A DNA stretch of 64,000 bases from contig JAHDVF020000447.1 in NCBI GenBank assembly GCA_022606425.2, positions 31,001 through 95,000 on the forward strand, written 5' to 3'. Positions within the stretch are counted from its first letter, which is position 1; each line of letters begins with the position of its first letter. Of the stretch, positions 30,465-40,369 are shown piece after piece. This DNA comes from Lepidostoma basale. Its lineage: Eukaryota; Arthropoda; Insecta; Trichoptera; Lepidostomatidae. A program made the position numbers and the translations under genes. The notes under the pieces were generated by a model. It had not been told where the DNA came from and made no database searches. It saw nothing but the letters and a program-made list of their open reading frames with translations.

Positions 30465-31085
30465 TTTAAGGCATCTATTGAGAACAGGTAAAATAATATA
30501 TTGTGTATAGTATACAGAAATCAGACCCCGCACCAGGGTTGCTGACGTCATGGACCGAGTGACAAACTTGAAATGGCAATGGGCTGGACACTTGGCTAGA
30601 CAGGGTGGCAACAGATGGGCACCCAGGATACTCAGTAGGAGACCATGGGCAAATAGGCGAAGTGTCGGGAGGCCACCGATGAGATGGACCGATGATATTG
30701 TCAAAAGGGTTGGAAAATCTTGGATACAAAGGGGGCAGGATAGAGACGAGTGGAGGAAATTGGAAGACGCCTATATCCTACAGTGGAGGGAAGAAGGCTA
30801 GCAAAGAAGAAGAAGTATAGTATACTACCAGAAACGCATGAGAGATGGTTCGACATTAGGAAGACAGGATACTCTCCAGAATTAAGAGTATTTGCCTTCT
30901 GAACGTATTTTCACTAATATGAAAGACGTCGATCTTCGAGGAGACCGCGTTCAGCAGATTAATTGCTCTTCCCATCGGTGTCACCAGATCCCATCGGTAT
31001 CACCAAACAATCTATGCTGTCGCTGTCGGAGATATCTATCAGGGAAAAAAAGCCGAACACCCTCCGGCACGGCCGAGTTCTAGAA
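30465..31085 (-). mobile_element. CR1-L 3' end split by RTE-C
   Basis: TTTAAGGCATCTATTGAGAA (30467) and CCAGAAACGCATGAGAGATG (30827) are adjacent in the copies at 43130 and 59750. The right part reaches CACCCTCCGGCACGGCCGAG at 31060. Confidence 0.85.
30516..30814 (+). pseudogene. RTE-C insertion with 11-bp target duplication
   Basis: Open through TRVADVMDRVTNLKWQWAGH, then GRPPMRWTDDIVKRVGKSWI and LEDAYILQWREEG, stop, GAAGAAGAA tail. GTATAGTATAC flanks it at 30505-30515 and 30815-30825. 299 bp, 5'-truncated. Confidence 0.9.
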
Positions 31086-31495
31086 ATATACATTCCTGAC
31101 ATACTTCTCTAGATTCTTCGACATTCAATCATCATGTCATGCACACACGTTAATTTTTCCGATTCCGAGGAGTCGTGGCTGACATTAAATATTTGATGGT
31201 GCCACGTTTTCCTCGGTCTTCCTCTATTTTAAGTTCCATTTAATATACATTCTTCACATGTACTTTTTTCGCCATTCTTTCTTCATTCATTATTTCCATG
31301 TGTCCTAATCATCTTAATGTTCCTTTCATTATTTTGCTCATAACACTATCATTAGCACCGCATTCACTGATATATTTTCTTTGACACTCTATCAAACACA
31401 GTTTTTCCACACATTCCTTTAAGAGATCTCATTTCTACTGCGTTTATTCTAATTTCATCCTCATTTTGCTAGTTCCCTACTCCGCTTTCATACAT
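31085..31495 (-). mobile_element. RTE-A C-terminal part, minus strand
   Basis: Runs from ATTCCTGACATACTTCTCTA through GTGCCACGTTTTCCTCGG to TGCGTTTATTCTAATTTCAT. It matches the coding part of RTE-A in reverse, without the tail. Confidence 0.8.
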
Positions 31496-31506
31496 TATGA
31501 ATACGA

Positions 31507-31600
31507 ATACATAATTAATACGAGCAGAATAAATGCAGAAGAGATGAGATCTCTAAGACGTATGTGTGTAAAACGATGTATGACAGAATTTTAAATGCTT
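31507..31600 (+). mobile_element. RTE-A inverted segment
   Basis: Reads SRINAEEMRSLRRMCVK on the plus strand, between two minus-strand RTE-A parts. The same coding segment also occurs in reverse just left of it, so this is a local inverted duplication. Confidence 0.75.
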
Positions 31601-31790
31601 CACTTCCATACATCAGGGTTGGTACTAAAACTCCACTGTGAACGGTTATTACTCTCATAAATAAATTATTGTTTCCAATAACAGTGTTTAAAGCTCCATT
31701 CACTGCATTAACCGCATCAACCCTCCTTTCGACGTCACTATCCGTTCGACCATCCGCTGTGAACATGCTACCTAAATAGAAACCTGTTCT
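31600..31790 (-). pseudogene. RTE-A reverse transcriptase, post-palm segment
   Basis: The minus strand is open through MFTADGRTDSDVERRVDAVN, then VITVHSGVLVPTLMYGSEAF. This is upstream of the usual RTE-A fragments and shows the element extends into RT. Similar material lies at 33165-33258. Confidence 0.8.
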
Positions 31791-32119
31791 GGGTTCTCCT
31801 GATTCACACTTACGTTACAACCATTCTCTAATATTATTCATTATTTTTGAAAATCGTAAGAATTAGATCATAAATTTATTTATTAAATCATTTCAATACG
31901 GTGTCGGGTTCCGTTCCACCGGGTGAACAGAAATACATAATTAGAACTTGCGTAATAACATGTGCCGTCTGTCATACAAGGCACAAGATCTGGGAATCGT
32001 GTGGATGTTTGCCACGTACAAATCTAATAACTATTTTTTCAACCGGTTTCACACAATACAATGTAATCTGAGTTCCATTGGCGGGCTTCAAAATCAATAC
32101 TATTTTCTAATTTTTCTTC
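31791..32119. other. No recognisable feature
   Basis: Mixed AT-rich sequence. Nothing supported. Confidence 0.3.
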
Positions 32120-32290
32120 TTATTCTCCTTCAGACTATTCCCGTCCACTCCTGGATAAAGATCTCCTCCATTCGCTTCCTCGTCACCCTGTCTTGTGCAC
32201 ACTGCAACCAGGTTTTCCGACATGTCTGTTCAGATCATCCTCCCACCTCTTTGCCGAGCACGGTCTCAAAGTCACCAGTTTTCTACATAT
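32120..32290 (-). mobile_element. RTE-B 3' fragment
   Basis: TTCTTCTTATTCTCCTTCAG (tail), then CCCGTCCACTCCTGGATAAA and GACATGTCTGTTCAGATC. Reverse of the RTE-B end, more truncated than its neighbour. Confidence 0.8.
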
Positions 32291-32334
32291 TTGTTTAAAT
32301 TTCATTAATATCATTGTTCACATTGAGGGCTTTT

Positions 32335-32865
32335 TTAATTCTTTTCTTCTTCTTCTTCCTCAGTCTATTCCCTTCCATGGCACTCTGTCCTGTGCAGACT
32401 GCATCCAGGTTATTCCGAAATGTCTGTTCAGATCATCCTTCCACCATAGTTGCGGTCGCCCAGCATTTCTCTTTGCTATCCACGGTCTTAAAGTCAGCAG
32501 TTTTCTTATCCATTTTTCGTCTGTGCTTCTAGCTACGTGACCTGCTCATTGCCATTTTAGAGTCGCTACCCGGTAGATGATGTCAATGACCTTTGTTTGT
32601 TTTTTCTCTTACCGAATTTTTTCTCTCATCGTCTGTCTCTTAGGCTTATTCCTAACATGGCTCTTTCCGTGGCTCTTTGGGCCACTCGTAGTTTCTCGAC
32701 ACTTTGTTTGGACAATGTTATAGTTTCAAGATCATAAGTACCAACTTGAAGAACATAGGCTTCATAAAGTTTTCGTTTCAGGTTGATCGGTATTTTCCGG
32801 TTTTTAAGGATGTAACCCATTTTTCCGATGCCCAGCTTAGTCCAATTCTTCTCTAACTATATTAG
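32335..32865 (-). pseudogene. RTE-B reverse transcriptase C-terminus
   Basis: The minus strand reads MGYILKNRKIPINLKRKLYE, then AYVLQVGTYDLETITLSKQS and RATERAMLGISLRDRR. After frameshifts it reaches the tail at 32337-32356. Two RTE-B ends lie side by side in the same orientation here. Confidence 0.85.
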
Positions 32866-33164
32866 CTTCTTCACTTTTGTGTTACTTTTGTCTGGATCCC
32901 GTCCGCGCGAATTGCTTATACCTTCATTTCACGGTTTATAAAATGTATCAAAAACAATGTTTTTAGTTATCCATTGCAAATCAGAATTCGTGAAAAATAA
33001 TTTAAAAATATATTTAGTTTATTATAAACCCTAATCGATAAAAAACTATTTCTACCAAATATACTAAATGATAAATTTGATACTATTTTATTATCACGTA
33101 CAATAAATGATTGACCATGATAAAAAATCTCACCTGGCATTGTAGATATTATTTTATTGCGATT

Positions 33165-33258
33165 TGTTTGCGATGACAACTTTAAATACACCATTCACTT
33201 TGTTGCCTGCCCCAACCCTTCTTTTAATATCCCTCTCATAGTTAACATAGTGCCTAAA
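33165..33258 (-). mobile_element. RTE-A RT segment fragment
   Basis: The minus strand reads RGILKEGLGQATK, then NGVFKVVIANK with a frame change. It parallels the 31600-31790 segment. Confidence 0.5.
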
Positions 33259-33259
33259 T

Positions 33260-33640
33260 ATACTTGGACTTGGATCTTCTGGCTTACAAAGATTCAGCTC
33301 TTGTGGCTATTCTTCTTACGTCTGATGGGAACTTTTTGAAATGTGATTTGGTGGATTGTTGGTTTATGCGGGGCCATAATTTTTGGGGCCCGGAGTGTTC
33401 CTCTGAAGGAGGATCAATTTTGGACGCTTGTGGCGGCTGGAGGTGTTTGGGTCGTGATTTGAGAGGTCGCTTATTGTGGGGTTAGGATGTGAAGGGAGTC
33501 CTTAGTAAAAACGTTCGGCAAGTTTCAGAATGAATTCATCTATCATCGGGATTCCCGATTCTAGGTGCAGTTGTGTGATCCTGATCCATGAAGGTGCACC
33601 AAGCGATAAACGAATAGTCTTAACAAACTCATCTACTTGT
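33260..33640 (-). mobile_element. JKY Jockey-like 3' end
   Basis: Begins CTTGGACTTGGATCTTCTGG and ends in the RT C-terminal codons near GATTCCCGATTCTAGGTGC (33550-33630). It is the second copy of the 12749-13290 element. Confidence 0.8.
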
Positions 33641-33699
33641 TCCAGATTTTCACCATTCACGCTAATCAATGATTTTTTTCTGTTTTAATATTAATTTTA

Positions 33700-34195
33700 A
33701 ATACTCTATTGATGAAATACCGGTTTGTCTCAAAAGAAAGGTCTACGACATGTGTATACTGCCCATGATGACATACGGACTAGAGACGACAACTCTTACA
33801 GCAAAAAGTGTCCACTGGCTCAAGTGTACACAGAGGTCCATGGAAAGACAGAAACTTGGTGTGAGATTGCTTGACCACATAAGGAATGAAGAAATCAGAC
33901 GCCGCACCAGGGTTGCTGATGTCATGGACCAAGTGGCAAAGTTGAAATGCCAATGGGCTGGACACATGGCTAGACAGGGTGTGGTAACAGATGGGCACCC
34001 ATGATACTCAGTTGGAGACCATGGGCAAATAGGCGAAGTGTCGGAAGGCCACCGATAAGATGGACCGATGATATTGTCAAAAGGGTTGGAAAATCTTGGA
34101 TACAAAGGGGGCAGGATAGAGACGAGTGGAGGAATTTGAAAGAGGCCTATATCCAGTAGTGGAGGGAAAAAGGCAAGCAAAGAAGGAGAAGATTG
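33700..34195 (+). pseudogene. RTE-C reverse transcriptase C-terminus
   Basis: Reads KRKVYDMCILPMMTYGLETT, then RSMERQKLGVRLLDHIRNEE and TRVADVMDQVAKLKCQWAGH. After a frameshift: RSVGRPPIRWTDDIVKRVGK and a GAAGGAGAAG tail. About 160 codons survive. Confidence 0.88.
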
Positions 34196-34589
34196 TTAGA
34201 TAATCTCAAATCTCAGTCTCAAGTTTTTAAATAAGGTATTTTTTAAAAATATAAATAGATACATCTAAGAAATGAACATATATTTTTCTGTATTAATTAC
34301 GAGTCGACCCTGTTGTCCAGTGGATATCTGGCGTGTATGAACCAATTACATATATAAATTAGTGGATGTTATTTGCAGATGGCGATCGACAAACGAGAAA
34401 TAATTAAACATTAGAACTTATTTCCACTGTAACATAGCTAATGGATTATGTAATTACGGAATCTATAGGTTTTTCTATAGGTTATCGGTTACGAACGCAT
34501 TCTTAAAAAAAAAGATCAGACAAAAGAAATGCAGAGATAACAATATGTGTATGCTCAAAACAGTTCTGATTTTAAAAAAATTGAAATTT
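34196..34589. other. No recognisable feature
   Basis: AT-rich spacer. Nothing supported. Confidence 0.3.
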
Positions 34590-35187
34590 TTTCTCTTCCT
34601 CTGCTTGTCTTCGTCCACTGGTGGACGTAAGCCTCTCACCAGTGGCGGTACTCCCATAGAAGCCTAGAAGCCCGGCTTGCGTAAGATATTTTGAATCAAA
34701 ACCTCTTCTGGCTTACAGAGTTTCAGCTCTTGAGGCTATTCCGTCTGATGGGAACATTGTTGGAAGGTGATTTGGTGGGTAGTTGGTTTATGCGGAGGTA
34801 TGATTAATTAGATTTTGGGGTTTTTAATTTAACATTTCTTACGCAAGCCGGGCTTCTGCGCTTTTATGGGAGTACCACCACTGCTATGCACCCCCACGTC
34901 ATCTCTCTCGGTCTCTCGCCAGCGATCTCCAGACCCTTCCCGCCGTCCGCACAATATCATCGCCCCACCTGGTTAGCTGTCTCCCGACACTTCCAGGCCC
35001 AACCTTGGCCTCCATTCAGTAACCCTCTGGCTCCATCTTCCATGACCAGCCCATTTCCACTTCATCCTCGCAATGCTTATCCCTACATCGGTGGCTCTGG
35101 TGCGTCTTTTTATCTCCACGTTTGGTATACGATCTCTAAGCGAGATACCCAAATGGATCTTTCCATGGCCCATTGCGCAACTATTTT
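34590..35187 (-). mobile_element. RTE-D copy split by a hAT MITE
   Basis: GTGGACGTAAGCCTCTC (34621-34637) and CACCCCCACGTCATCTCTCT (34890) are adjacent in the intact relative at 28413-28440 (reverse). The upstream part encodes ISLRDRIPNVEIKRRTRATD on the minus strand. Confidence 0.8.
34640..34883. mobile_element. hAT-type MITE nested in RTE-D
   Basis: Inverted ends CAGTGGCGGTACTCCCAT and (reversed right end) CAGTGGTGGTACTCCCAT extend about 60 bp inward. Flanks CTCTCAC and CTATGCAC look like a decayed octamer duplication. The interior matches the 3' UTR of the JKY LINE (CTTCTGGCTTACAGAGTTTC). Confidence 0.85.
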
Positions 35188-35197
35188 CCTACTTACT

Positions 35198-35275
<78 letters not shown>

Positions 35276-35475
35276 AACAACAACAACAACAACAACAACA
35301 ATAATAATGATAATAATAATAATAATAATAATAAGAATAATATTATAATAATGGTGATAATAATAATAATAATAATTATTATTATTATTATAATAATAAT
35401 AAAAAAAAAAAAAAAAAAAAAAAAATAATAATGATAATTTTTTTTTTGTTATAATAATAATAATAAAATGAATAT
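35188..35475. repeat. AAC/AAT/A microsatellite block
   Basis: About 110 bp of AAC units, then AAT units, a run of A, and AAT again. Long frames of N, T, I or L across it are artefacts. Confidence 0.97.
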
Positions 35476-35742
35476 GTTCACTTATCATAAGTTTTTATTA
35501 TATTTTATGCGAGTGGCATATTTTGTCTTGCTAGGGTACTATCAAATGAGCTTTTGCACTGTCGAGACGGTAAATGTACCTTAGAATATAATAAACTTCT
35601 AAAAAACGGACGTTTTCATTAATATGAACTTCTCACTACGATGCTGAAGGCTGCAACGATTTCCGAAATATTTATTAGAACATGGTTTATTTAACATGGT
35701 AATACACTAATAAATAAAAGTAACCTTTTTTTTCTTCTAATA

Positions 35743-36312
35743 ATGTCGCCTTATTTGACTTACGACTGTTACTTGGCTATTATAATTATTTATAGGTGTT
35801 CTATCCTCTTCACTTACTCCGATGTCGCAAGCTACAGCGAAGTGTCGCATGTCACTCACTTACATAACCAATACGGTAATTATTATCAATGCCGGTCTTA
35901 CGCACGCATAGCTCCGTCTCACCGGACCCCGCAATTAGCGAGCGCTTTGAAGCGAGACGGAGATATTCGTCGTTCGGGACAATGTCCCATAAAACTGATA
36001 AAATCAAATTTGCAACGGAATTTTTATATTTGCCGCCTTCTGGTAATTAAGTACGTCGCGAGTGGAGAGTTCTTTGTATCTCCCGCGGATCAGTCGCTCA
36101 GGCGTGAGTCTGGAGGGACCAGAACTAACCTGCCACTAGTGATGCCAGGGAGAAGGGCAATCGAGCACCGTGAGAGCCGGTCGCCTAGCAGCGATTTTGC
36201 AAGTGGACTTGGACTTGGACTTGGACTTGGATCTTCTGGCTTACAGAGGTTCAGCTCTAATGGCTATTCCTCTTACGTCTGTAGGAAACATTGTTGGAAT
36301 GTGATTTGGTAG
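35743..36312 (+). CDS. Longest non-repetitive open frame, doubtful
   Basis: 189 codons from MSPYLTYDCYLAIIIIYRCS. A short hydrophobic stretch (residues 9-16) is followed by basic, unremarkable sequence. From about residue 125 the frame enters a CR1-L fragment (RTNLPLVMPGRRAIEH) and then the JKY2 repeat, so the C-terminal third is repeat-derived. The first 120 codons lie in a GC-richer single-copy island. No family recognised. It could be chance. Confidence 0.15.
   Translation: MSPYLTYDCYLAIIIIYRCSILFTYSDVASYSEVSHVTHLHNQYGNYYQCRSYARIAPSHRTPQLASALKRDGDIRRSGQCPIKLIKSNLQRNFYICRLLVIKYVASGEFFVSPADQSLRRESGGTRTNLPLVMPGRRAIEHRESRSPSSDFASGLGLGLGLGSSGLQRFSSNGYSSYVCRKHCWNVIW
36117..36195 (+). mobile_element. 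CR1-L fragment
   Basis: GGACCAGAACTAACCTGCCA, then GGGAGAAGGGCAATCGAGC. It matches the segment after FYLPAxRTNLP in CR1-L. Confidence 0.6.
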
Positions 36313-36710
36313 TTGTTTTATGATGGAGCTAAATGTACGGCCCGGAGTGTCCCTCCGAAAGAGGGCGATGGGGGATTTAGGGTTTATGATAACGTCTTAC
36401 ATTATTGTCTAGGAATGGAAGACCAGTTAGGGTTGGGATTGTATTTATAAAAATGTCTGTTCCCGAGGGGAAGATAAGAGGAGCAGTGCCTGGATGGAGT
36501 TGTGACATTTTGTTTGGCGGAGTACGTAGTGGGCTATCGGGGAGGAATTTTTTTTATCCACATTGATTTCGGGAGGGGTAAAGGACTGAATGATGGTGGA
36601 TAACTTGATGGCAAAGGGTTATTATTGATAAGGAAGATGGTTATCATTTAGGTCGTGGTCTGGAAATGAAAGAGATGAAGTTGGAGTAGTGCAAGGAATA
36701 ATAAAGCTGG
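36206..36710 (-). repeat. JKY2 repeat with hexamer tail
   Basis: Three to four TTGGAC units at the left edge (the tail of a minus-strand LINE), then GGATCTTCTGGCTTACAGAG through GGGGAAGATAAGAGGAGCAG to about 36710. The longest copy of subfamily 2; no coding part recognised. Confidence 0.75.
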
Positions 36711-36739
36711 AGTCGTGAACAACTGTCGGATTATGCAAG

Positions 36740-37036
36740 TATGCCGAGCTAATGATACCAGAGTAATCAAGATCCTGTACGCGTTAAGACCAACCGGTGT
36801 AAGACCTCCAGGAAGCCCTAGACTGCGCTTTAATGGACAATGTTCAGGCTGATCTGGCTATGTTGGAGGAATCGGACTGCTGGAAGCAAAAGGCGCAGGA
36901 TTGTAGAGCTTGGAGAAAAATCATCAAGGAAGCTAAAACTCTTCAAAAGTTGTATAGACATAGTAAGCAAGTAAGAAGGACAGTCGAACATTTACGATAC
37001 ATTTTACTAGTGGAAGAAGAGGATCGGAAAAAATGA
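36740..37036 (+). pseudogene. LINE-M C-terminus
   Basis: VIKILYALRPTGVRPPGSPR in one frame, then NVQADLAMLEESDCWKQKAQ and CRAWRKIIKEAKTLQKL. QDxRAWRxIIxEAKT is a non-LTR C-terminal pattern. Relatives at 11541-11885 and 44635-44740. Confidence 0.7.
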
Positions 37037-37335
37037 TATTTTAATTTCCAATATTTCTTTTAAAATGACACAAATTCTGACATTCACGCTTCCTCTATGG
37101 AACGTTTCCAATTTTAAATAACAGATTTTGAGTGGCCAGACTACTACATTTTCATACTCGCCATAGACAAAGAGTTCTTTGTTTTATAATACTAATATTA
37201 GGCGGACAACAACGGTTTTATTTATCATCAGATCTAAATAATCTGACGAATTTCTCGTAATTATCTGGGGTACTTGAGTCATTAAGCATGCCATAGGCAT
37301 CGCGTGAGATTTTTAAAAATGAAAAAAAAGATAAA
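37037..37335. other. No recognisable feature
   Basis: Unassigned spacer. Confidence 0.3.
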
Positions 37336-37520
37336 GAACCTCATCGCCACCAATAGGCATCTCCCTATTGGTGGCGATGAGGTTCGCAACCCATCACACC
37401 GCGTCTCCCGCGGAGCGAAAAGAGAAGGATGGAGTGCCGCATCAGTAAAAGTATGACAGTCCATTCTTTCTGCCTACCCTTTCGGGGAGACGGCGTGATG
37501 GTTAGTGAGTTAGTTAGTTA
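37336..37520 (+). mobile_element. S element, 5'-truncated, snap-back 5' end
   Basis: CCTATTGGTGGCGATGAGG through CACACCGCGTCTCCCGCGG to the RTE-A-type end GGCGTGATGGTTAGTGAG. The first 22 bp of the copy (37364-37385) are preceded, after 6 nt, by their exact reverse complement (37336-37357). Confidence 0.85.
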
Positions 37521-37597
37521 AAAAAATACACATTTTTATTGTTTTCAAACATTTCAAGTGTTATGTTCGGTCCGTTATGTTGTATGTATAGGAAACT

Positions 37598-37672
37598 TGG
37601 CCTCTGAGGGGTAGGCAGAGAAGATGGACTGCCACACTGTTTTATCCTAACATAACTCTTCAAGATTCACAA
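37598..37672 (-). mobile_element. RTE-A2 fragment
   Basis: CTCTGAGGGGTAGGCAGAGA, then ACTGCCACACTGTTTTATCC. Reverse of the RTE-A/A2 end, lacking the tail. Confidence 0.65.
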
Positions 37673-37674
37673 TG

Positions 37675-37925
37675 GTTTGGCATACGGAAAGAATGAAGAA
37701 ATAATGGTGGAGAAAGTATATGTTTACGATGTGAACGGAACAACAAGCAGATGGATGAGGGAAACGTGGCACGATCAAATCAACCAGATCTTAAATGTCG
37801 AGGATGTGAAAAGTCGGAGAAATCGACGGGCGTGCATGACATGACGTATGAATGTTGAGGAAGTGAGAGAAGTATGCTTTTCTTTCTTTTTTCTGCTTAA
37901 CCCTTCGGAGAGTCGGCGTGATGGT
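37675..37925 (+). mobile_element. RTE-A fragment
   Basis: CAATGGTTTGGCATACGGAA through GTGGCACGATCAAATCAACC to AGTCGGCGTGATGGTTAA. Diverged and frameshifted. Confidence 0.75.
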
Positions 37926-38637
37926 TAACCGCCCTACCTTCGAGTAATTTTCCGAGAAACTAATAATTTTGCAAAAAGCAGGTTTTTTAATTAATGAAAT
38001 TTAAATATACATTAATTAATTTTTTTAAATTACGAAACGTCAAATACTCGACCGCACACTTCACATGCCACTTGTAAAACTATCATATTTATGAAGACTT
38101 GTACTCAAGTGTTGTTGGCACAAGCGCGTATCCCTATCAGTTTGTACATTTTAGGTACATTACTATTTCTCACGCGCGTACGTGATACGGGATAGCGCAG
38201 AATGGTACAGTCAAAGTGAACGTATCACGTACCTACGTTCAAATACGTAGGGTGGTTAATAACTAAATTCGTGTTTCGTTTTAAACATTTCGGCTGCCAC
38301 TGCTGCCCGCCACACGAATTCAGATTTCCGAAAGTTGAATTTCTGTGCATTTATTTGTTTTATTCTCCTGAAGATACAATATAAAATCAGCTCGCCGAAT
38401 CAGAGCCAGTCTCACGGAGCGAGACAGTTATGGCGCGCGAAATGTCTATTGGGTACCTACTCTTACCTATACACGTGGCGTGCCTTGTTCAAAACTGTTC
38501 TTAAATTTTGTTCTAAATGACGACAAGGAGGTTCAGATTCGAAGACAAAATAAATAACTTAAAAAACTCGTGTATCCATTGTAAACAATTAAAATATTTT
38601 AGACCCACATGATGCCTTAAGAAGTTGCTCAGAGAAC
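37926..38637. other. Single-copy region with an inverted repeat
   Basis: CGTACGTGATACG at about 38177 is mirrored by CGTATCACGTAC at about 38221, with about 30 bp between. The rest has no match in the window. Confidence 0.45.
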
Positions 38638-38950
38638 AACAACAACAACAACAACAAACCATCACGCCGTTTCCCTGTAGTGGTAGGCATAGAATATGGA
38701 CAACCACATTTCTCTATCCTGGCACACCTCTCTAGCTTCCTCCACATTCATACAGCGAGTCATACACGCACGTTGATTATTCCATTCTAATATGACCAAC
38801 CTTCAAATTTTTATTAATTTGGTCATGCCATGTTTTCTTCGGTCTGCTTTGACTCCGTACTCCTTTTACATCATAAACGTATACTTTCTTAACCATTCTT
38901 TCTCTATCAATGCGCTTCATATGTCCAAACCAACGCATGCTCAGAGAAAG
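38638..38950 (-). mobile_element. RTE-A2 C-terminal part
   Basis: An AAC-repeat left edge, then CCATCACGCCGTTTCCCTG, CCTCCACATTCATACAGCG and ATGTCCAAACCAACGCATGC. Reverse of RTE-A2, with an AAC repeat in place of the usual tail. Confidence 0.8.
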
Positions 38951-39120
38951 CTTTTAAAAATTATCCTCAGAAAACCGCTAGACTTCTCCTCAGCCGAATT
39001 ATCCGATCAATTTAACGTGAGGAGGGTTAGTGATTTTTATAAGAAAAATAAATTGCTGAAGATTTTTAAAATAAAAACGAGTAGTAAAAAAAGGAGTAAG
39101 GGATGCATTATGTTAAAAAA
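38935..39120 (+). mobile_element. LINE C-terminal fragment
   Basis: Reads AQRKLLKIILRKPLDFSSAE, then FNVRRVSDFYKKNKLLKIFK. A basic RT C-terminal tail; clade not identifiable. Confidence 0.45.
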
Positions 39121-39149
39121 AAGTAAATACAACCACAGCCCAGCATCGT

Positions 39150-39400
39150 TTTCAATTTAATGGATGACAATAAGATACCCATCATATTCACCGGACATTG
39201 CTCCGTTAGGTTACCACTTGTTTGGTCGATGAAATATTTTTTAGATGGCAAAAAATACACTAGTAAAAGTACGAAGTACGAAGAAGTGAAATTAGGCATA
39301 TCAGAGAAATTTGATTCAAAACCAATTGAATTTTACAGATGAGAGATTCAAAAATTGCCAGATAGGTGAAAACAAGTCATCTTAAATTATGGATATAACA
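39150..39400 (+). pseudogene. Mariner transposase C-terminal remnant
   Basis: With frame changes it gives YSPDIAPLGYHLF, then FLDGKKYTSKS and FDSKPIEFYR, then a stop and IQKLPDR. SPDIAP marks the third catalytic aspartate of a mariner. Separate family from 1856-2677. Confidence 0.75.
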
Positions 39401-39696
39401 AAATAGATAAAATTTTGATAAATAAAAATTTTAATCGGTGCAAATTATTTCATATAAAAAACGTATTTTTTTTCAGGTCCCCCTATTATAAAACTAAAAA
39501 AGTAAAAAACTGTTTTTTTTTAGCATATGTCATGAAGCACTAATCAGCATAGACTAAACTACATTGCTCTATCACTTTGGCTCTTTGCATAGTTATGCTT
39601 TATGTTTAACACCAATTGAACTCAAAAACTCATTTTTGAGTTTTTTGTTACTTGGCACATTCGTAATGATCGGCCCTTAATTATTTTAAATATATT
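39401..39696. other. AT-rich spacer, possibly mariner flank
   Basis: Follows the mariner remnant. I cannot locate a convincing terminal repeat. Confidence 0.3.
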
Positions 39697-39810
39697 TCTA
39701 ACTAACCATCATGCTATTTCCCCGAAGGGGTAGGCAGAGAGGATGGACCGTCACACTGTTCTATTCTAACATAACTCTCGCGTCTCCTCCACATTTACAA
39801 CACAGTGACA
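39697..39810 (-). mobile_element. RTE-A2 3' fragment
   Basis: CTAACTAACCATCATGCTAT, then GGGTAGGCAGAGAGGATGG and TCCTCCACATTTACAACACA. Head to head with the next fragment. Confidence 0.75.
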
Positions 39811-39814
39811 TGCA

Positions 39815-40062
39815 CGTTATGATGCAAGTATACGTTAATGACGTAAATGGAGTACGGAGTCGAGACAGATCGATAAAAACATGGCACGACCAAATGAATC
39901 AAATTTTAATGGTTGGTCATGTTATAAGTCGGAAGAATCGACGTGCGTGTATGACTCGTTGTATGAATGCGGCGGAATCTAGAGAGGTGTGCCAGGATAG
40001 AGTAGTGTGACGGTCTATTCTCTCTGCCTACCCCTGCGGGAAAACGGCGTCATGATTTGTTT
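39815..40062 (+). mobile_element. RTE-A2 3' fragment
   Basis: Open through QVYVNDVNGVRSRDRSIKTW, then HDQMNQILMVGHV and CMTRCMNAAESREVCQDRVV. Ends GGCGTCATGATTTGTTTG. Confidence 0.85.
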
Positions 40063-40069
40063 GTGACAT

Positions 40070-40290
40070 GCACGCTCGTCTATTGTTCCTACTTCAAACA
40101 AGGCCGCCTTTTAGTAATTGAATAATTTGGTAATACCCTGTCTTCCTTGGTTTACCTCGATTTCTTTTTCCATTCCCTCTACTTGTATATATCTTTTTAA
40201 CCATTCTCCCCTCATCTATTTGTTCCATATGTCCAAACAATCGTATTGATCCATTCTTTATTTTATTTAGGACGCATTCATCCGCCTTTT
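40070..40290 (-). mobile_element. RTE-A fragment
   Basis: CATGCACGCTCGTCTATTG, then CCTTGGTTTACCTCGATTTC and CCATATGTCCAAACAATCG. Diverged RTE-A in reverse. Confidence 0.65.
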
Positions 40291-40369
40291 TTCATGTAAT
40301 CTTTAAATAATTAATGTTTTTAATTGAAATTTCTTGGTAAAAGTTCATTTTAAATAATGAAAACAAAAT

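Noticed and set aside
34886..35488. A 180-codon frame with long asparagine runs and its leucine and valine counterparts
   Set aside because: They read through the AAC/AAT microsatellite and the RTE-D fragment; no real protein.
35500..35640. Another hammerhead-like copy
   Set aside because: Only a vague trace (GCTAGGGTACTATCAAATG); the GAAAC and hairpin are lost.
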